From: Paraspadella gotoi | Taxonomy: Eukaryota > Chaetognatha | Direction of reading: 5' to 3' | NCBI GenBank assembly: GCA_051294375.1 | Contig: CM119269.1 | Location: forward strand, 14,395,918-14,459,917 | DNA length: 64,000 nt | Shown: positions 1 through 11,059 of the stretch, piece after piece | How the letters are laid out: each line of letters begins with the position of its first letter | How positions within the stretch are numbered: the first letter of the stretch is position 1 | Program-made: the position numbers and the translations under genes | Notes under the pieces: generated by a model | Told to the model about the DNA's origin: nothing | Databases searched by the model: none | Seen by the model: only the letters and a program-made list of their open reading frames with translations

Positions 1-553
1 TATATATATGTGTGAAGTATTTTGAGGCTTCACGCCCGCAGAGTCGCGCGTTCGAGACGTCGCTCGTTCCGTGTAATTTGACGAGGGAGCTTAATGGAAG
101 ACTCGCTGAATTTTCCGCCGAATCACGAGGCCAATTATGAAGGAAAAGTCGTGCTTAGGCTTTATTTTCAGTAAAATATTCATAATTTGTCCCGTAAAAG
201 TGTATTAAAGACGAGCGAATCGTTTCTTTGCTGAGTCAAAATAAGAACTAAAAAAATAGTCTCGTGTCTCTTTAAATTACGACGGTCAAACAAAAGACCG
301 GTAAAATAATAAAGGGATACCAAAAAAAGACAGATCAAACGCAATCATGAAGAATTGTAGGCAAATCTGATTGACCTTAAAATGTCAGAGAGAGAGACGG
401 AAAAATAACTTGGCGTGGCATAGTATTTCACAATATAAGTTCAATGATAAAAAAAAATGAGAAACATTGTTTCGTCATATTTATCGGTCGCGTTTCCTTA
501 AATCAGAGTCACGATGTTGATTAGTTGGAAACGCTTCAACGACTTGCGAGCAC

Positions 554-554
<1 letters not shown>
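1..554. other. Unique sequence without a recognised gene
   Basis: Mixed-composition, non-repetitive DNA. Both strands are broken by stops in all frames and no RNA gene fold was seen. The first bases are a short TA run. I see no feature to annotate here. Confidence 0.5.

Positions 555-593
<39 letters not shown>
555..593. repeat. (GAC)n microsatellite
   Basis: Thirteen perfect GAC triplets. The same triplet class (GAC/GTC, ACG/CGT) recurs at about 21.5, 27.1, 32.3, 38.2, 45.9, 47.6, 53.7, 54.0, 55.2, 55.7 and 62.7 kb, so it is a general habit of this genome and not evidence of a poly-Asp or poly-Ser gene. Confidence 0.95.
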
Positions 594-995
594 AAGTTAA
601 AAGGCTTCCTTCGTGAAGCGAGACAGAGTTAATCATTAACCGAGCAACCATAGACATCAAGTGAAATCAAATCAGGCGTCATCGCACTTCAGGCAAATCA
701 ACGGACGAGCAGTTAGATTTTTGTCACAAGGAATCGCGTCATTTAACGCTTCGCCACGCCTTCAACGCCATCTTGCGCCATTTCGCGCCATCTTGCGTCA
801 TTAAACGTTATCTCAGGAGATCACCCTCAGACTCACGCCATCTCAAAATCATTCGATCGAGAATCAATATATCAATAATGCTGGAAACCTCGAAGTGAAT
901 AAACTGGACAATGTGAGACAATTGCAGGGTCTTGATCTGTTAAGATCTTGTAAGAGGCCCGGTCAATATCAAAAGGCAAGATAGCTTATTCCTAT

Positions 996-1182
996 TCTCT
1001 CTCTCTCTCTCTCTCTCTCNNNNNNNNNNNNNNNNNNNNNNNNNNNNNNNNNNNNNNNNNNNNNNNNNNNNNNNNNNNNNNNNNNNNNNNNNNNNNNNNN
1101 NNNNNNNNNNNNNNNNNNNNNNNNNNNNNNNNNNNNNNNNNNNNNNNNNNNNNNNNNNNNNNNNNNNNNNNNTCTCTCTCTA
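996..1182. repeat. (CT)n microsatellite interrupted by assembly gap
   Basis: CT dinucleotides lead into an N-run at 1020-1172 and resume as TCTCTC after it, so the gap is an unresolved dinucleotide array. The N length is only an estimate. Confidence 0.9.
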
Positions 1183-1420
1183 TCAAAAGTTTGGCAAAAA
1201 AAATTCTTACTATGTTTTCCTAACTTTTTCTAAAGTTTAAACTGCGGTGAAGATACAAAGTTCGCAAAGAGAATGTATAGACTATACATGTATTGATACA
1301 ACGTATTATGAAACAGCTCCGCTTGCGCTCAGAAAAAAAGGTTTCCCTGACAGATGAGAGACGCAATCGAGTTTTCCTGTTGTCAATACATATCCATCGG
1401 GTATTGATAAATAAATCGTC

Positions 1421-1515
1421 TCTGTCTCTCTCNNNNNNNNNNNNNNNNNNNNNNNNNCTCTTCTCTCTCTTCTTTTCCTCTCTCTCTCTCTCTCTCTCTC
1501 TTCTCTTCTCTCTCT
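1421..1515. repeat. (CT)n tract with 25-N gap
   Basis: CT-rich DNA with occasional TTCT interruptions around an N-run at 1433-1457. The run is exactly 25 N, the same length as the gap at 27225-27249. This suggests a default gap size and not a measured distance. Confidence 0.85.
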
Positions 1516-1912
1516 TAAGATTTAATAAAGAAAGAAACACAATCGGCGGTATTTCGCCACTTTATCACACCGCCACAACTGGCCGAAACCGCACTTATTT
1601 CATACGCCACCATGCAAACCGCACACCTGGCAAAACGCCACAGACGCCACCGAATAAACCTCCTCTATAACTATTACTATTTTAAACCAGTACCTCTACT
1701 GTTTCTCCACCGCTCCACAGCACGTCTTTTCTCACGACACGGAACTAGTCTCTCCCTCACTCACTCCTTTGAGTGGATCCGATCCAATATACCATATAAT
1801 CAGTGTTCTAAAGTCGCCCGACATCTCAGAAATGAGTCTGCGCTGTCTTTCGTGTCACAAGAGACAGTAATGCCAGTATTCAAGCTCGTCTTTTACTTGT
1901 AGTCTCTGTGTA

Positions 1913-2254
1913 TTAATAACACTCCAATAAAAATAGTAACATAAAATAATGAGTGGTGTGTAACTCTGTTAGATCGTCACGAAGAACTGGAGTAAGATGC
2001 ACACGCGAAGAATTGAAAAAGAGATGCCGCAGGAAGTTCTGAGCCGCAAGGAATACCGCGGGGTTGGAGTTCTCCGAAGTCACGATCTCAATGTCACCTC
2101 GTAAGAGCGTAGACAAGCCCTCGGTAAGAGAGCATTGCGCTCTAAGGAGACAGCTGAGAGTACTATCATGTAGGACTCCGAGTATTTGGATGAAAGCAGC
2201 CAACCAGATTAACAAAGAGATTGTGTCATTTTTGAAGTGAGGAATTGTTTTATG
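1913..2254 (-). CDS. Unrecognised open frame, possible exon or decayed coding DNA
   Basis: The minus strand is open for about 113 codons between an in-frame stop at 2255-2257 and a stop at 1913-1915. It has no in-frame ATG near its 5' side, so it would have to be an internal exon, use an alternative start, or be a chance frame. The translation is not low-complexity: a hydrophobic stretch resembling a membrane segment lies near the 5' end, followed by a balanced segment containing SNPAVFLAAQNFLRHLFF. I do not recognise the family. The surrounding 1.8-2.3 kb is free of simple repeats, which is why it stands out. No splice sites convinced me. Confidence 0.2.
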   Translation of the reverse strand, partial: HKTIPHFKNDTISLLIWLAAFIQILGVLHDSTLSCLLRAQCSLTEGLSTLLRGDIEIVTSENSNPAVFLAAQNFLRHLFFNSSRVHLTPVLRDDLTELHTTHYFMLLFLLECY

Positions 2255-2424
2255 TTAATTATCGTTTAGCTGTGAGATTTTTGGAGTAAGTTGAAGAATT
2301 TATTATTACAAGAAGAGTTTTCGAATTTAACTTTAAAAAATCTATAGTGCTTGGATATTGGACTGTACGCGAAGACATATAAGAGAAAAAATATAGAAGA
2401 GTGTGTTTCTCGAACTCCTTCGCG

Positions 2425-2545
2425 TCGGAGGGGTTTTCGGGCGGATTGGTTACTAGTCGAGAGAGTATAGATAGACGGCAGAGATTAATTTTTAAAGAAG
2501 GATTTAGCGGAAAGTTGGTGTGTGTGTTCAGAGAGAGAGAGAGAT
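2425..2545 (+). repeat. Direct repeat, copy 1 (partner at 3611-3706)
   Basis: This segment and 3611-3706 share an almost collinear sequence ending in AAAGAAGGATTTAG, then CGGAAAGTT, a short GT run and a GA microsatellite. The copies differ mainly by single-base indels. It is either a small local duplication or a contig end assembled twice. Confidence 0.65.
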
Positions 2546-2633
2546 GGAGTAATTATGGTTGGTCTCTTGTGACATGGTCTTGCTCACAGGCTATTTGCCG
2601 AAAAACAGTTTAGTTTTGGCAATAACTCTATTC

Positions 2634-2740
2634 GCTTAACCGCTTACTACCCAATAACCTTAACCCTAACAACGCAACGCTAACAAACCGCTAACCTTAA
2701 TTAGTAATTACCGCTAACCCTAAACTACAGTTAAAGTTTA
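2634..2740 (-). repeat. Degenerate telomere-like (CCTAA) tract
   Basis: Imperfect CCCTAA-like units, including CCTTAACCCTAAC and CGCTAACCCTAAAC, are spread over about 100 bp. Spacing is irregular, so this is at best a decayed interstitial telomeric tract or an AC-rich low-complexity stretch. It ends about 50 bp before the SINE at 2793. Confidence 0.35.
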
Positions 2741-2792
2741 TTTATAAACCTAAGCACACCCTGATACAACAAAGAAAACATAATGATATTAT

Positions 2793-3095
2793 GGTGACTA
2801 AAATCCACCAACCGTTCTTCAGCGCCATTGGTGCCGGAGCAAGTCATTCGCCTTCCCAACCCAAAGGTCCGGGGTTCTAGCCCGGTGTCGTCTGGCAGTT
2901 AAGAGGGACGGGGCGGAGCAGATATTAACGACAGCACGAGAGTGAGCTAACAATAGAGTGTGAGATACGCGAGAAGACTGATCCGAGGACTCGAGAGGGA
3001 GGAGAGAAAGAGACGTATGCTTATAATTGAGACGAGAGAGGTTCGTGAATCAGAGCATGACATGACATAACAATGAATTACTGTCTCTTCATTGG
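2793..3095 (+). mobile_element. tRNA-derived SINE, copy 1
   Basis: A segment shared with 40030-40275. Bases 2869-2885 form a perfect T-arm: stem CCGGG, seven-base loop GTTCTAG, stem CCCGG. The B-box-like GGTTCTAGCCC lies within it (Pol III consensus GGTTCGANNCC). Upstream lies a CTTCCCAACC stretch resembling a decayed anticodon loop, which hints at a glycine-type source but is not conclusive. The two copies match well from GACTAAAATCCACC to AGAGGGACGGGGCG and again at ATTACTGTCTCTTCA near the 3' end. The middle differs, suggesting a composite or recombined body. No poly-A tail or target duplication was recognised. Confidence 0.65.
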
Positions 3096-3610
3096 TTGAG
3101 CACCGAGGCGATGCGACGAACACAACCGAGAAGAGAGAGAGAGAAGAGGCAACAACAACACTTCAGTGCGGACATGCCTCAACCTGGCGATGCCACTTTC
3201 CGCCACAACCACATCAGGTCTGGCCAATGACAAACACTACCAGAGACTTAGTGACCCGAAGACTTTAGCCAAAACAACATCACCTGACGCCGCCACACCG
3301 ACCGAAAAGTCCTCGGCGTCGTCATCCATCGCATCGACATCGAGGCTCGCGCCGAATCCTTTCGCCGCTACGTGTCGCTTCTCTCCTCAATAAAAAATGA
3401 AGGCGAAACTGCGAAACTGAATTATCGAATCCCAGGTGGAGTTCGATTCAACTCTCAGCGCCGAAGCTGTTAACAGCTGACGAACTTTACCGAGTTATGA
3501 ATGCGCGTTACGGTTGGAGAGAATAGTTTTTATCGAGCGTTGGGAATGTATTTCATAAAACATTTAATTTAACTAAACTATATCTAGTATGTACGAAACA
3601 AAAAAAGGTT

Positions 3611-3706
3611 CTCATGGGCGGGTTGGGATTCTAGCGAAGAGACGCAGAGTAATTTTAAAGAAGGATTTAGACGGAAAGTTGTGTGTGTGTCAGAGAGAGA
3701 GAGAGA
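3611..3706 (+). repeat. Direct repeat, copy 2 (partner at 2425-2545)
   Basis: See the partner. This copy has the shorter homopolymers (TTTT where the partner has TTTTT) and runs straight into the GA-flanked gap at 3707. Confidence 0.65.
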
Positions 3707-3853
3707 NNNNNNNNNNNNNNNNNNNNNNNNNNNNNNNNNNNNNNNNNNNNNNNNNNNNNNNNNNNNNNNNNNNNNNNNNNNNNNNNNNNNNNNNNNNNNN
3801 NNNNNNNNNNNNNNNNNNNNNNNNNNNNNNNNNNNNNNNNNNNNAGAGAGAGA
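3691..3853. repeat. (GA)n microsatellite with gap
   Basis: GA repeats flank an N-run at 3707-3844 on both sides, so the missing sequence is presumably a GA array. Confidence 0.9.
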
Positions 3854-4005
3854 ATGCAAAAACACCAGAATACGAGTTGAAAAAAAAATACCAGGAAAAG
3901 GAAAAAAAATGATTATGCAAATTTGCATAAGAGCTGGGTTTTGAATGGAGGCCACGTTAAAAACCTTTGGTTCATGATTTGGGAACAGGCTTTTTCTCTC
4001 TTTCT

Positions 4006-4015
4006 CCTTTTTACT

Positions 4016-4071
<56 letters not shown>

Positions 4072-4072
4072 G
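4006..4072. repeat. (CT)n microsatellite
   Basis: A mostly perfect CT array with a few TTT interruptions. Confidence 0.9.
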
Positions 4073-4383
4073 TCCCGCCCAGATATTCTTCCCTTTTTTT
4101 CTACCTTAACACGTTTTAATTTTATTCGGAATTGAATTCAGTTGGTTGAGGAATACAAATGTCAGGTTGAAGAATAGACGCGCGAGATAATTACGGTCGC
4201 CGTCGGAATTTGTTGCTTCCTTTCTTTCCTTTCTCCTTTCTCCTTTTTTTTTCTTTTTAATCTTTCTTCTTATGCTTTGTCCTTTCCTTTTTCTTTTTTT
4301 AAATATTTCCTCATCGCTTATTTTTTTTCCTCCGCTAATTTTCTCTCTCGCTCAAACTTTCACTTACAGTTTTACGGTGTTAC

Positions 4384-4566
4384 TTCTTTTTTTTTTTTTT
4401 TTTTNNNNNNNNNNNNNNNNNNNNNNNNNNNNNNNNNNNNNNNNNNNNNNNNNNNNNNNNNNNNNNNNNNNNNNNNNNNNNNNNNNNNNNNNNNNNNNNN
4501 NNNNNNNNNNNNNNNNNNNNNNNNNNNNNNNNNNNNNNNNNNNNNNNNNNNNNNNNNNNCCCCCCC
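4384..4566. repeat. Homopolymer-flanked gap
   Basis: A T-run enters an N-run at 4405-4559 and a C-run leaves it. The gap probably hides a low-complexity T-to-C-rich tract. Confidence 0.8.
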
Positions 4567-5280
4567 TACTCTTCCTCTTCCCCCACAAACAGAAAATCAT
4601 GACTCTGTTCCAAGAGCATTGACAAAAATTAAAAAGTGAGAAATTTAACTAATTTGCCGAGTAAAACGTAAAACGGAAAAAAAAATTCAAACGGCAATAC
4701 TTTCGTCGACTTTTTGGAATTAAATGAAAGTCAAGAGCGCAACTAAAACATTCAAAGGAGAGATTCCAATCTATATTTTTCTTTCAAACTCCCGCTCCCC
4801 CTTTCTAAAAATAGACGAGTATGAATTTCTGAGAAATCAACTTCGCCAAATGCGACCCTAAATTCCATCGTTGACGGTTTCGGCCTCGCGGCGTCGTTAG
4901 CGTCGCTAAGATTCACGATCGGTCAAATTCATTTAATATTCATTTCGACGATAAAACAAACAAACGCGTCGACGGTCGAAAAAACAAAAAAAACAAAAGA
5001 CGTTGGAAAAAAAAAAGGCTGCTCCGGCGGTGCTCCGCGGCGTCGGCTATAGAGCGGTAATGCTGCAGCGGGAAAGAGCGAAAGGGGAGTTGTAAGATTA
5101 AAATAAAAAAATATGCCTAAAGATTTCGAATTGGTTCCGTTCTTCGTGAAATTTCATTTTTCGGCATTTTGAAGGGGCATCGATGAGCGCCTTCTACGAC
5201 GCGTAAAAATGGTTTCGCCATAAAATTGCGATGAAGCGATAAAAAAGAAAGAGCATCTGATTCGAGACGTGTCGCCGTCG

Positions 5281-5283
<3 letters not shown>
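4567..5283. other. Unique sequence without a recognised gene
   Basis: AT-rich DNA with a short CpG-rich interval at about 4870-5060 (clusters of GCGTCG and CGGCGTCG). No open frame of useful length, no RNA fold and no repeat was found. Confidence 0.4.

Positions 5284-5371
<88 letters not shown>
5284..5371. repeat. (GA)n microsatellite
   Basis: An uninterrupted GA array of about 44 units, fully resolved here, unlike many others in the window. Confidence 0.97.
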
Positions 5372-5377
<6 letters not shown>

Positions 5378-5689
5378 TCGAATAAGCGCCCCAGAACGGC
5401 GAGTTTAAGAAGCGATCTCTCGGTCGAGGTTTCTTAATTATCTTTTCAAACGTAAAAAAAAGAAACTCGGTTCACTTATTGCGCAGAATTCTGTTCGAAA
5501 AACACTTGAAATAAAAAATTGTTTTAAAAATCAAACAAGATTCATTTAATAAAAAACGCGGTAAAAAAAATATTTCACTTTCGGCTAAAAATTAGAACAC
5601 CCGAGAAAAAAATGCCCCAAAAAAATATTTTCAGCGCATCCTCGCGAAATCCTTTTCGACAGAGATCCTTCGCTCTCAACCCCTCAACG

Positions 5690-6005
5690 CCCCCAAAGTC
5701 CCACCCAACCCCCTCCTGCCCCTCCCACCTTCCCAGAAACCCTTTTAATTCTACTCAACTCCCCCCTGCCCCTCCCACCTTCCCAGTAAACCCTTTAATT
5801 CTACTCAACTCCCCCTGCCCCTCCCACCTTCCAGTAAACCCCTTTAATTCTACTCAACCCCCCCTGCCCTCCCACCTTCCAGTAAACCCCTTTAATTCTA
5901 CTCAACCCCCCTGCCCTCCCACCTTCCCAGAAACCCTTTAATTCTACTCAACCCCCCCTGCCCCTCCCACCTTCCCAGAAACCCCTTTAATTCTACTCAA
6001 CCCCA
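5690..6005. repeat. Pyrimidine-rich minisatellite, unit about 50 bp
   Basis: At least five units built on CTCCCACCTTCC, then CAGAAACCC or CAGTAAACCC, then TTTAATTCTACTCAAC. Unit lengths differ by one or two bases in homopolymer runs. The open frame across it is only the repeat translated. Confidence 0.9.
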
Positions 6006-6480
6006 TCCAACTTTTCCCGCGCCTTTAAAAAAAAAACCTTGCGAGATGAAATCGGCTGAACTGAGGCTGAAGCGAGAAACGTTCGTCGACTCAGCGAAGG
6101 CGTCGGATCGTGTGAGACTCACCTCGTTAACTCATTCACGTCATCCCATGTTTTTTCGTGTTTTTTTTTCTCTGCGGCGGCCGGTGAGACTTTTAGAGCG
6201 TCCCCGATTCACGAAGATCTTTTTTAGTCTTTCACAGCCAATTTTTTTTTTCGCGACTTTCCCTCGCGGGTTTTCTTTTTAAACGTTTTTTTTTCTCACG
6301 AGCCTTTTTCTTTTACGTAAATCTTTTTTTTGGCCATTTTTTTCGAGAGGCAATTTTCGTCACTATTTTTTTGGGCATTTTTGGGGGTTTTCTCTTACGA
6401 CTGCTTTTTGTCTTTCACAGAACATTTTTTTTATTCTTTCTTGACTACTATTTTCCTCTCACTTTAACTTGTCCAAGTGG
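6006..6480. other. T-rich unique sequence
   Basis: Many runs of TTTTTTT between short CpG-containing segments. An open frame at 6046-6282 exists but is a T-rich (Phe/Leu/Ser) translation with no recognisable domain. Confidence 0.4.
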
Positions 6481-6499
6481 CTAATCTCTAACGGCTTCT

Positions 6500-6860
6500 C
6501 TTTCTACGCCTCACTTTCATGACTTCTCTTTCAACGCCTCTCTTTCATGACTTCTCTTTCAACGCCTCTCTTTCATGACTTCTCTTTCAACGCCTCTCTT
6601 TCATGACTTCTCTTTCAACGCCTCTCTTTCATGACTTCTCTTTCAACGCCTCTCTTTCATGACTTCTCTTTCAACGCCTCTCTTTCATTACTTCTCTTTC
6701 AACGCCTCTCTTCCATGACTTCTCTTTCAACGCCTCTCTTTCATGACTTCTCTTTCAACGCCTCTCTTTCATGACTTCTTTTAAAAGCCTCTCTTTCATG
6801 ACTTCTCTTTCCCAGCCTCTTTTTCATGACTTCTCTTTCACCGACTCTCCCTTTCAGCCT
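6500..6860. repeat. 28-bp minisatellite
   Basis: About a dozen head-to-tail units of CTTTCAACGCCTCTC plus TTTCATGACTT, nearly perfect in the middle and decaying at the 3' side (AAAAGCC, CCCAGCC variants). There are no spacers, so it is not a CRISPR array. Confidence 0.95.
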
Positions 6861-7012
6861 CTCTCAATTTTTTTCCGCTGAACCTTTTCCCAAATCAACG
6901 CGAGTTTGCGAAGGGATTTCTGTCGCTTAGCAACGCGGGAAACGCTCGAGGATTGAGTGGATTCGAAGCGGAGCGAAAAAAAGGAGAACATTTTACGGAG
7001 CGGGATGATCGA

Positions 7013-7092
7013 TCGAGTGGTCGAGTGGTCGAGTGGTCGAGTGGTCGAGTGGTCGAGTGGTCGAGTGGTCGAGTGGTCGAGTGGTCGAGTGG
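7013..7092. repeat. 8-bp tandem repeat TCGAGTGG
   Basis: Nine to ten perfect copies of TCGAGTGG. Eight is not a multiple of three, so all three frames cycle through an eight-residue pattern and look open. The open frames there are repeat artefacts. Confidence 0.97.
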
Positions 7093-7247
7093 TTTGGTGG
7101 ACGTGGCGGTCGTTAAATCGCCGGATCGAGTCCGTTTGGATTTTTTGATCCGGTGGATTTGAGTTTTCTAGCGACGAGGGAAGATCGAAATGATTGACTG
7201 ACCGACTAAGTTGATATTTTTTTATGATTAATGGGGGATTCAGGATG

Positions 7248-7383
7248 GAGGGAATTTTATGACATGGAGAGGATTTTATGACATGGAGAGGATTTTATGA
7301 CATGGAGAGGATTTTATGACATGGAGAGGATTTTATGACATGGAGAGGATTTTATGACATGGAGAGGATTTTATGACATGGAG
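7248..7383. repeat. 19-bp tandem repeat
   Basis: Seven head-to-tail copies of GGAGAGGATTTTATGACAT, almost perfect, with the last one ending in GGAGTGG. This is the third distinct short satellite within 900 bp. Confidence 0.97.
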
Positions 7384-7891
7384 TGGGGGCCACTTTATTC
7401 GAGTCGAAGTTGGTTCCTTATCTTGAAGCTCTTTTAAACTGTCAACGAGAAAAAAAAAATGAGGAAGTTGATAAGATGCTCAGCTCGTGTCAACAAAGTT
7501 AAGAACTTTATATTTTTATACCAAAAATTTGGAGAAAAAAAAAACCTGCTGCTTCCGTCTTTGGCTTCTTGGGCTCAAACTCTTGACCTGTAGAATGGAA
7601 TTGCTTTCGTTGTTCCAGCATATAATCGCAAATGGTTTAAAAGCAACTAATTTAAGGAAGCTTAACATAATATCTGTCTACATAATATTTTGAAGAGTGT
7701 TTACCGATGCATATGACCCTAATTGAGCTCGAGATTTTGGCGTCAGAATTTGATGGATTCGACGTCAGAGGAGAAAAGCAAACATTTCTGAGAAATGACT
7801 GATTCGCTCGAAGAAAGATGAGGCAACCATTTTCTGCTCTTGACGGAACAGGTCGAGGATTTGTCAAACATTTTGCGGATCGTGAATCAAG
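7384..7891. other. Unique sequence without a recognised gene
   Basis: Non-repetitive, AT-leaning. Short open frames only; nothing recognised. Confidence 0.4.
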
Positions 7892-8026
7892 GAGAGAGAG
7901 AGAGAGNNNNNNNNNNNNNNNNNNNNNNNNNNNNNNNNNNNNNNNNNNNNNNNNNNNNNNNNNNNNNNNNNNNNNNNNNNNNNNNNNNNNNNNNNNNNNN
8001 NNNNNNNGAGAGAGAGAGAGAGAGAA
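7892..8026. repeat. (GA)n microsatellite with gap
   Basis: GA on both sides of an N-run at 7907-8007. Confidence 0.9.
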
Positions 8027-8486
8027 ATGACGCATTTATCTTACAGTAGAATGAGTTAATTATACATGAATTATCTTCCAAAATATTTCAATATATAAAG
8101 TCGTTATTTTTTTTTCTCGTTTATTCGCTGAATAATTTAAAATTTAAAAAAATATTAAGAAATTTTGATTTTAGGGAAAAAATATCAAAAAACACATTTT
8201 TTGTCTTTCAGACGTGAGTTAGAATTGAGTTCCAGTTTTGAAAACAAGATTTAGTTTGGAGGAAAAAACAAAAATTGTATTTTCAAATTTACGATTTTTT
8301 TATTTTTAGAATAATTTAAATTTAAATTTCTTTACACCGGGGTTGTTCATATATCCGTATTTTAGCTTTTTATTAGTTCAATTAGTTAATTACTTCTCAA
8401 TTCCTTTGCTTTTCATTCATAAATAAATGGAAGACAGCAATTTTATTTCAAAAGCGGAGAATCGATCGTTCTTTCCTGATAAATAA
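8027..8486. other. AT-rich unique sequence
   Basis: AAATTT-rich DNA with no open frame, RNA fold or clear repeat. Confidence 0.4.
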
Positions 8487-8612
8487 AGAGAGAGAGAGAG
8501 AGNNNNNNNNNNNNNNNNNNNNNNNNNNNNNNNNNNNNNNNNNNNNNNNNNNNNNNNNNNNNNNNNNNNNNNNNNNNNNNNNNNNNNNNNNNNNNNNNNN
8601 NNNNNNNNNNNN

Positions 8613-8645
<33 letters not shown>
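8487..8645. repeat. (GA)n microsatellite with gap
   Basis: GA on both sides of an N-run at 8503-8612. Confidence 0.9.
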
Positions 8646-8646
<1 letters not shown>

Positions 8647-8699
8647 CCGTGTAACAAAGTGTTGACCGCATGTTAACGAAACCTTCTTCGATGCGTTTG

Positions 8700-9130
8700 T
8701 GATGATTCGATCAATAAATGAGAATCGATAGAAAGAAAAACGAAGACAAAAAAGAAACGAAGCGAAAAGAAAAGAGAAGAAAGATGAAGACGGAAAAAAT
8801 TAGCGCCAACTTCGGCGAAGACACTTTGCAGGGCGTCGCCGCCTCCGCCGCCGCCGCCGACGAAATGGCTTGGAGTCCAGACGCGAAAATACGAGGGGAG
8901 GGAAAACGACGACAATAAAAGTTAATCATTGTCCCTCGGGAGGCGAGAAGCGGCGCGACGGGCGCTGCCGGGCGCCGGCGGCTGCGGCGGGCGCTGGCGG
9001 TCTCGTCGCCGCCGATGGAATCCGCTTTTTTCCTGTCCTCTCGTCTCCGGCCGTTAGAGTAGGGAAAGGGAGTCGTCGCCGGAAAGTCCCGAGTTCCATC
9101 CCTCGAGGGTCCGCTTTTTGATTCGGGTCG
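8700..9130. promoter_or_regulatory. CpG-rich patch, possible promoter or first exon
   Basis: A sharp rise in CpG density (GCCGCCTCCGCC, GGGCGCCGGCGG, GTCGCCGCCG) within AT-rich DNA. An ATG frame on the plus strand (8718-8918) encodes a Lys/Arg-rich N-terminus and then a non-repetitive stretch with ANFGEDTLQGVA and AWSPDAKIRG; an overlapping minus-strand frame is also open. I recognise neither. The patch could be an unmethylated promoter region, but no TATA, initiator or splice evidence singles out a gene. Confidence 0.25.
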
Positions 9131-9399
9131 TTTGCTTTCTTATCGACAGTTTTTTTTTCGTTTAAAATTCCGGACGCCAGAGGGAGAAAGAGGAATCAAA
9201 AGAAAGAAATGGAAATTCTCTTTGGTCATCGACGATAACAACAACAACAACAACAACATAACGGGATTCCTTCGCACCGGCAAACACGACTGTCGCACCC
9301 CCTCCCCCTCTCCCCTTCCTCAGCCCCTCTTCTCTCTTTTCCGAGAAATCTTAGCCATCAACAACAGAAAGCAAAGCGTCATTTCGTCCGAATAATTCA

Positions 9400-9905
9400 T
9401 GCGACCTTCTTCCATTTCTCCCTCCCTCTCCTTTTTTTTCTCTTCCTCCCTTTTCCTTCTCTATTTTTCCTTTTCATTTTCACTTTCCTTTCCCTTATTT
9501 ATTTTTCCTTTTTCCTTTTTTACTTTCCTTTTACTTCTTTATTTTCCCTTTTTCTTTTTCACTTTTATTTTCCTCCTTTATTTTTCCATTTCTTTTTCAC
9601 TTTCCTTTTCCTTCTTTATTTTTCCTTTTATTTTTCCCGTCTCACCCTTTGTTTTCTCTATTTCCGCTATTCTCTATCTTATCTTATTCTTGCTTTTGTC
9701 ACTCTTTTCTTTTTTTTTCATTTCTTTTTTTCACTGTCTCTCCATTTGTTTTCCTCCCTTTCCCTCTTATGCTCCCATTATTTTCTTTCTTTTCTAATCT
9801 TTCTCCTTTCTTCTCTTCTTCTCTCTCTCTCTCTTCTCTTCTCTCTCGCGCTCTCTCTCTCTCTCTCTCTCTCTCCCTCTCTCTTTCTTCCCCTTCCTCG
9901 TCTTC
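9400..9905. repeat. Polypyrimidine tract, TTTCCTTTT-rich
   Basis: About 500 bp almost free of purines on the plus strand: CCTTTTCCTTTTTC variants, ending in a CT dinucleotide array. The long plus-strand frame (Phe/Ser/Leu) is a composition artefact. Confidence 0.9.
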
Positions 9906-11059
9906 CTCCTTAAACCCAACCAAGAATTCGGCGGGCGAAAAATGAAATCATGTTGTGGATGAGGGAGGCGATGTACCCTATTTTGTGGAGGGAGGGGAAG
10001 AGTTTAGATAGAGGCTCGTGGGAATGGGACGTCCTCTTTCATACATACCTTTACCTTATGTAATATTTACATTCCCCCTTTCTCACAATTACGCGTGCCT
10101 TTGTTGTATTTTGTATATGATTTTTATTTCATTTTATGAAATTGGTAAAACCAAAAACCAAAAATTATCCATTCATTTGACAAATGAGCTATCTTGCCCC
10201 TGACTTCTCTCTTTTAGAAGCAAAATTTAATTTTGTTTCTAAACAAATTGTAAGCTAATTAAAATATTTATTCTAACATCCTCGTCGTGTTTATGTTAAA
10301 GATGCATATTAATTATTCATGGGTAATTTCATGAATACCTTTGTCATTTCCGTAAGAGGAATTTTCCGCTCTCACAATTTTAAAATCTTGTATTTTGAAA
10401 TTTAAAAAGGAAAAAGAAAAAAACTTTTTCAACCAAATCTGACTTTACATAGAAGAGAAAAAAAGGAAGGAAGTTTAATAGAGAGTCACTGGCGGCGGGA
10501 AAGAGTTGGCTCCTCCTCCTCCTCCTCCTACTCCTCCAGATTTTAGCTTCTGGAAAAAAAATATTTAAAAATCAATAAAAAAAGAGAAAAAAAAAACCGA
10601 AAAAGTATGAATTCATGATGAGAGAACGAAACTAAAAATATATTTGTTTTTTCTTTTAGAATATTTATTTGAACTTTTGCTTCTCAAAAGATGATAGCGA
10701 AGAAAACGATAGACGGCGACGACAACAACGACGACAATCATGTCTATAACCTTGTCAGATGACATCCCTAATGATACTCTTTCGTCACTTGTCAATTGTC
10801 CAATCTATAAAGCGGATCGTTTTTCCCTATTTTGATCTTCCACCGTTTTTCTTTTTCCATTCAACCCTTCAATCCACGTATTTGTCGTATTAATCCGTCC
10901 ATCCGAACCATTCGTTCGGTTTTTTTTTTTCATCAATCCCAGAAATACATGTCCGTCTGTCCGTGCCGCGGTTCAATCTTCACCCATCTGTCAGTCTCCG
11001 GACCAGAGATCCGGTCATATCGCGCTGAGAACCGAATGAGAAGCCTCGGCGGGAGAGAG
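9906..11059. other. Unique sequence without a recognised gene
   Basis: AT-rich DNA with a short (CTC)n run at about 10511-10536 and a short GACGACAACAACGACGACAA stretch near 10716. GTCCGTCTGTCCGTG near 10951 resembles the GTCY blocks of the elements at 54.1 and 60.8 kb, but no other part of those elements is present. No gene was recognised. Confidence 0.4.

Noticed and set aside
3166-3393. 75-residue Thr/Ser/Ala-rich frame ending just before an AATAAA
   Set aside because: No in-frame ATG at its start, low-complexity composition and no recognised domain. The AATAAA alone is not enough to call a gene.
3421-3460. AGTTCGATTCAAC, tRNA B-box-like
   Set aside because: The flanks do not pair as a T-arm and no acceptor or anticodon stem follows.
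6500-6860. Regular repeat resembling a CRISPR array
   Set aside because: Units are directly adjacent with no unique spacers, and the DNA is eukaryotic. It is a minisatellite.
9649-9945. Polypyrimidine tract as a branch point and 3' splice acceptor region
   Set aside because: The tract is some 500 bp long with no downstream AG-bounded open exon; it is a low-complexity repeat.
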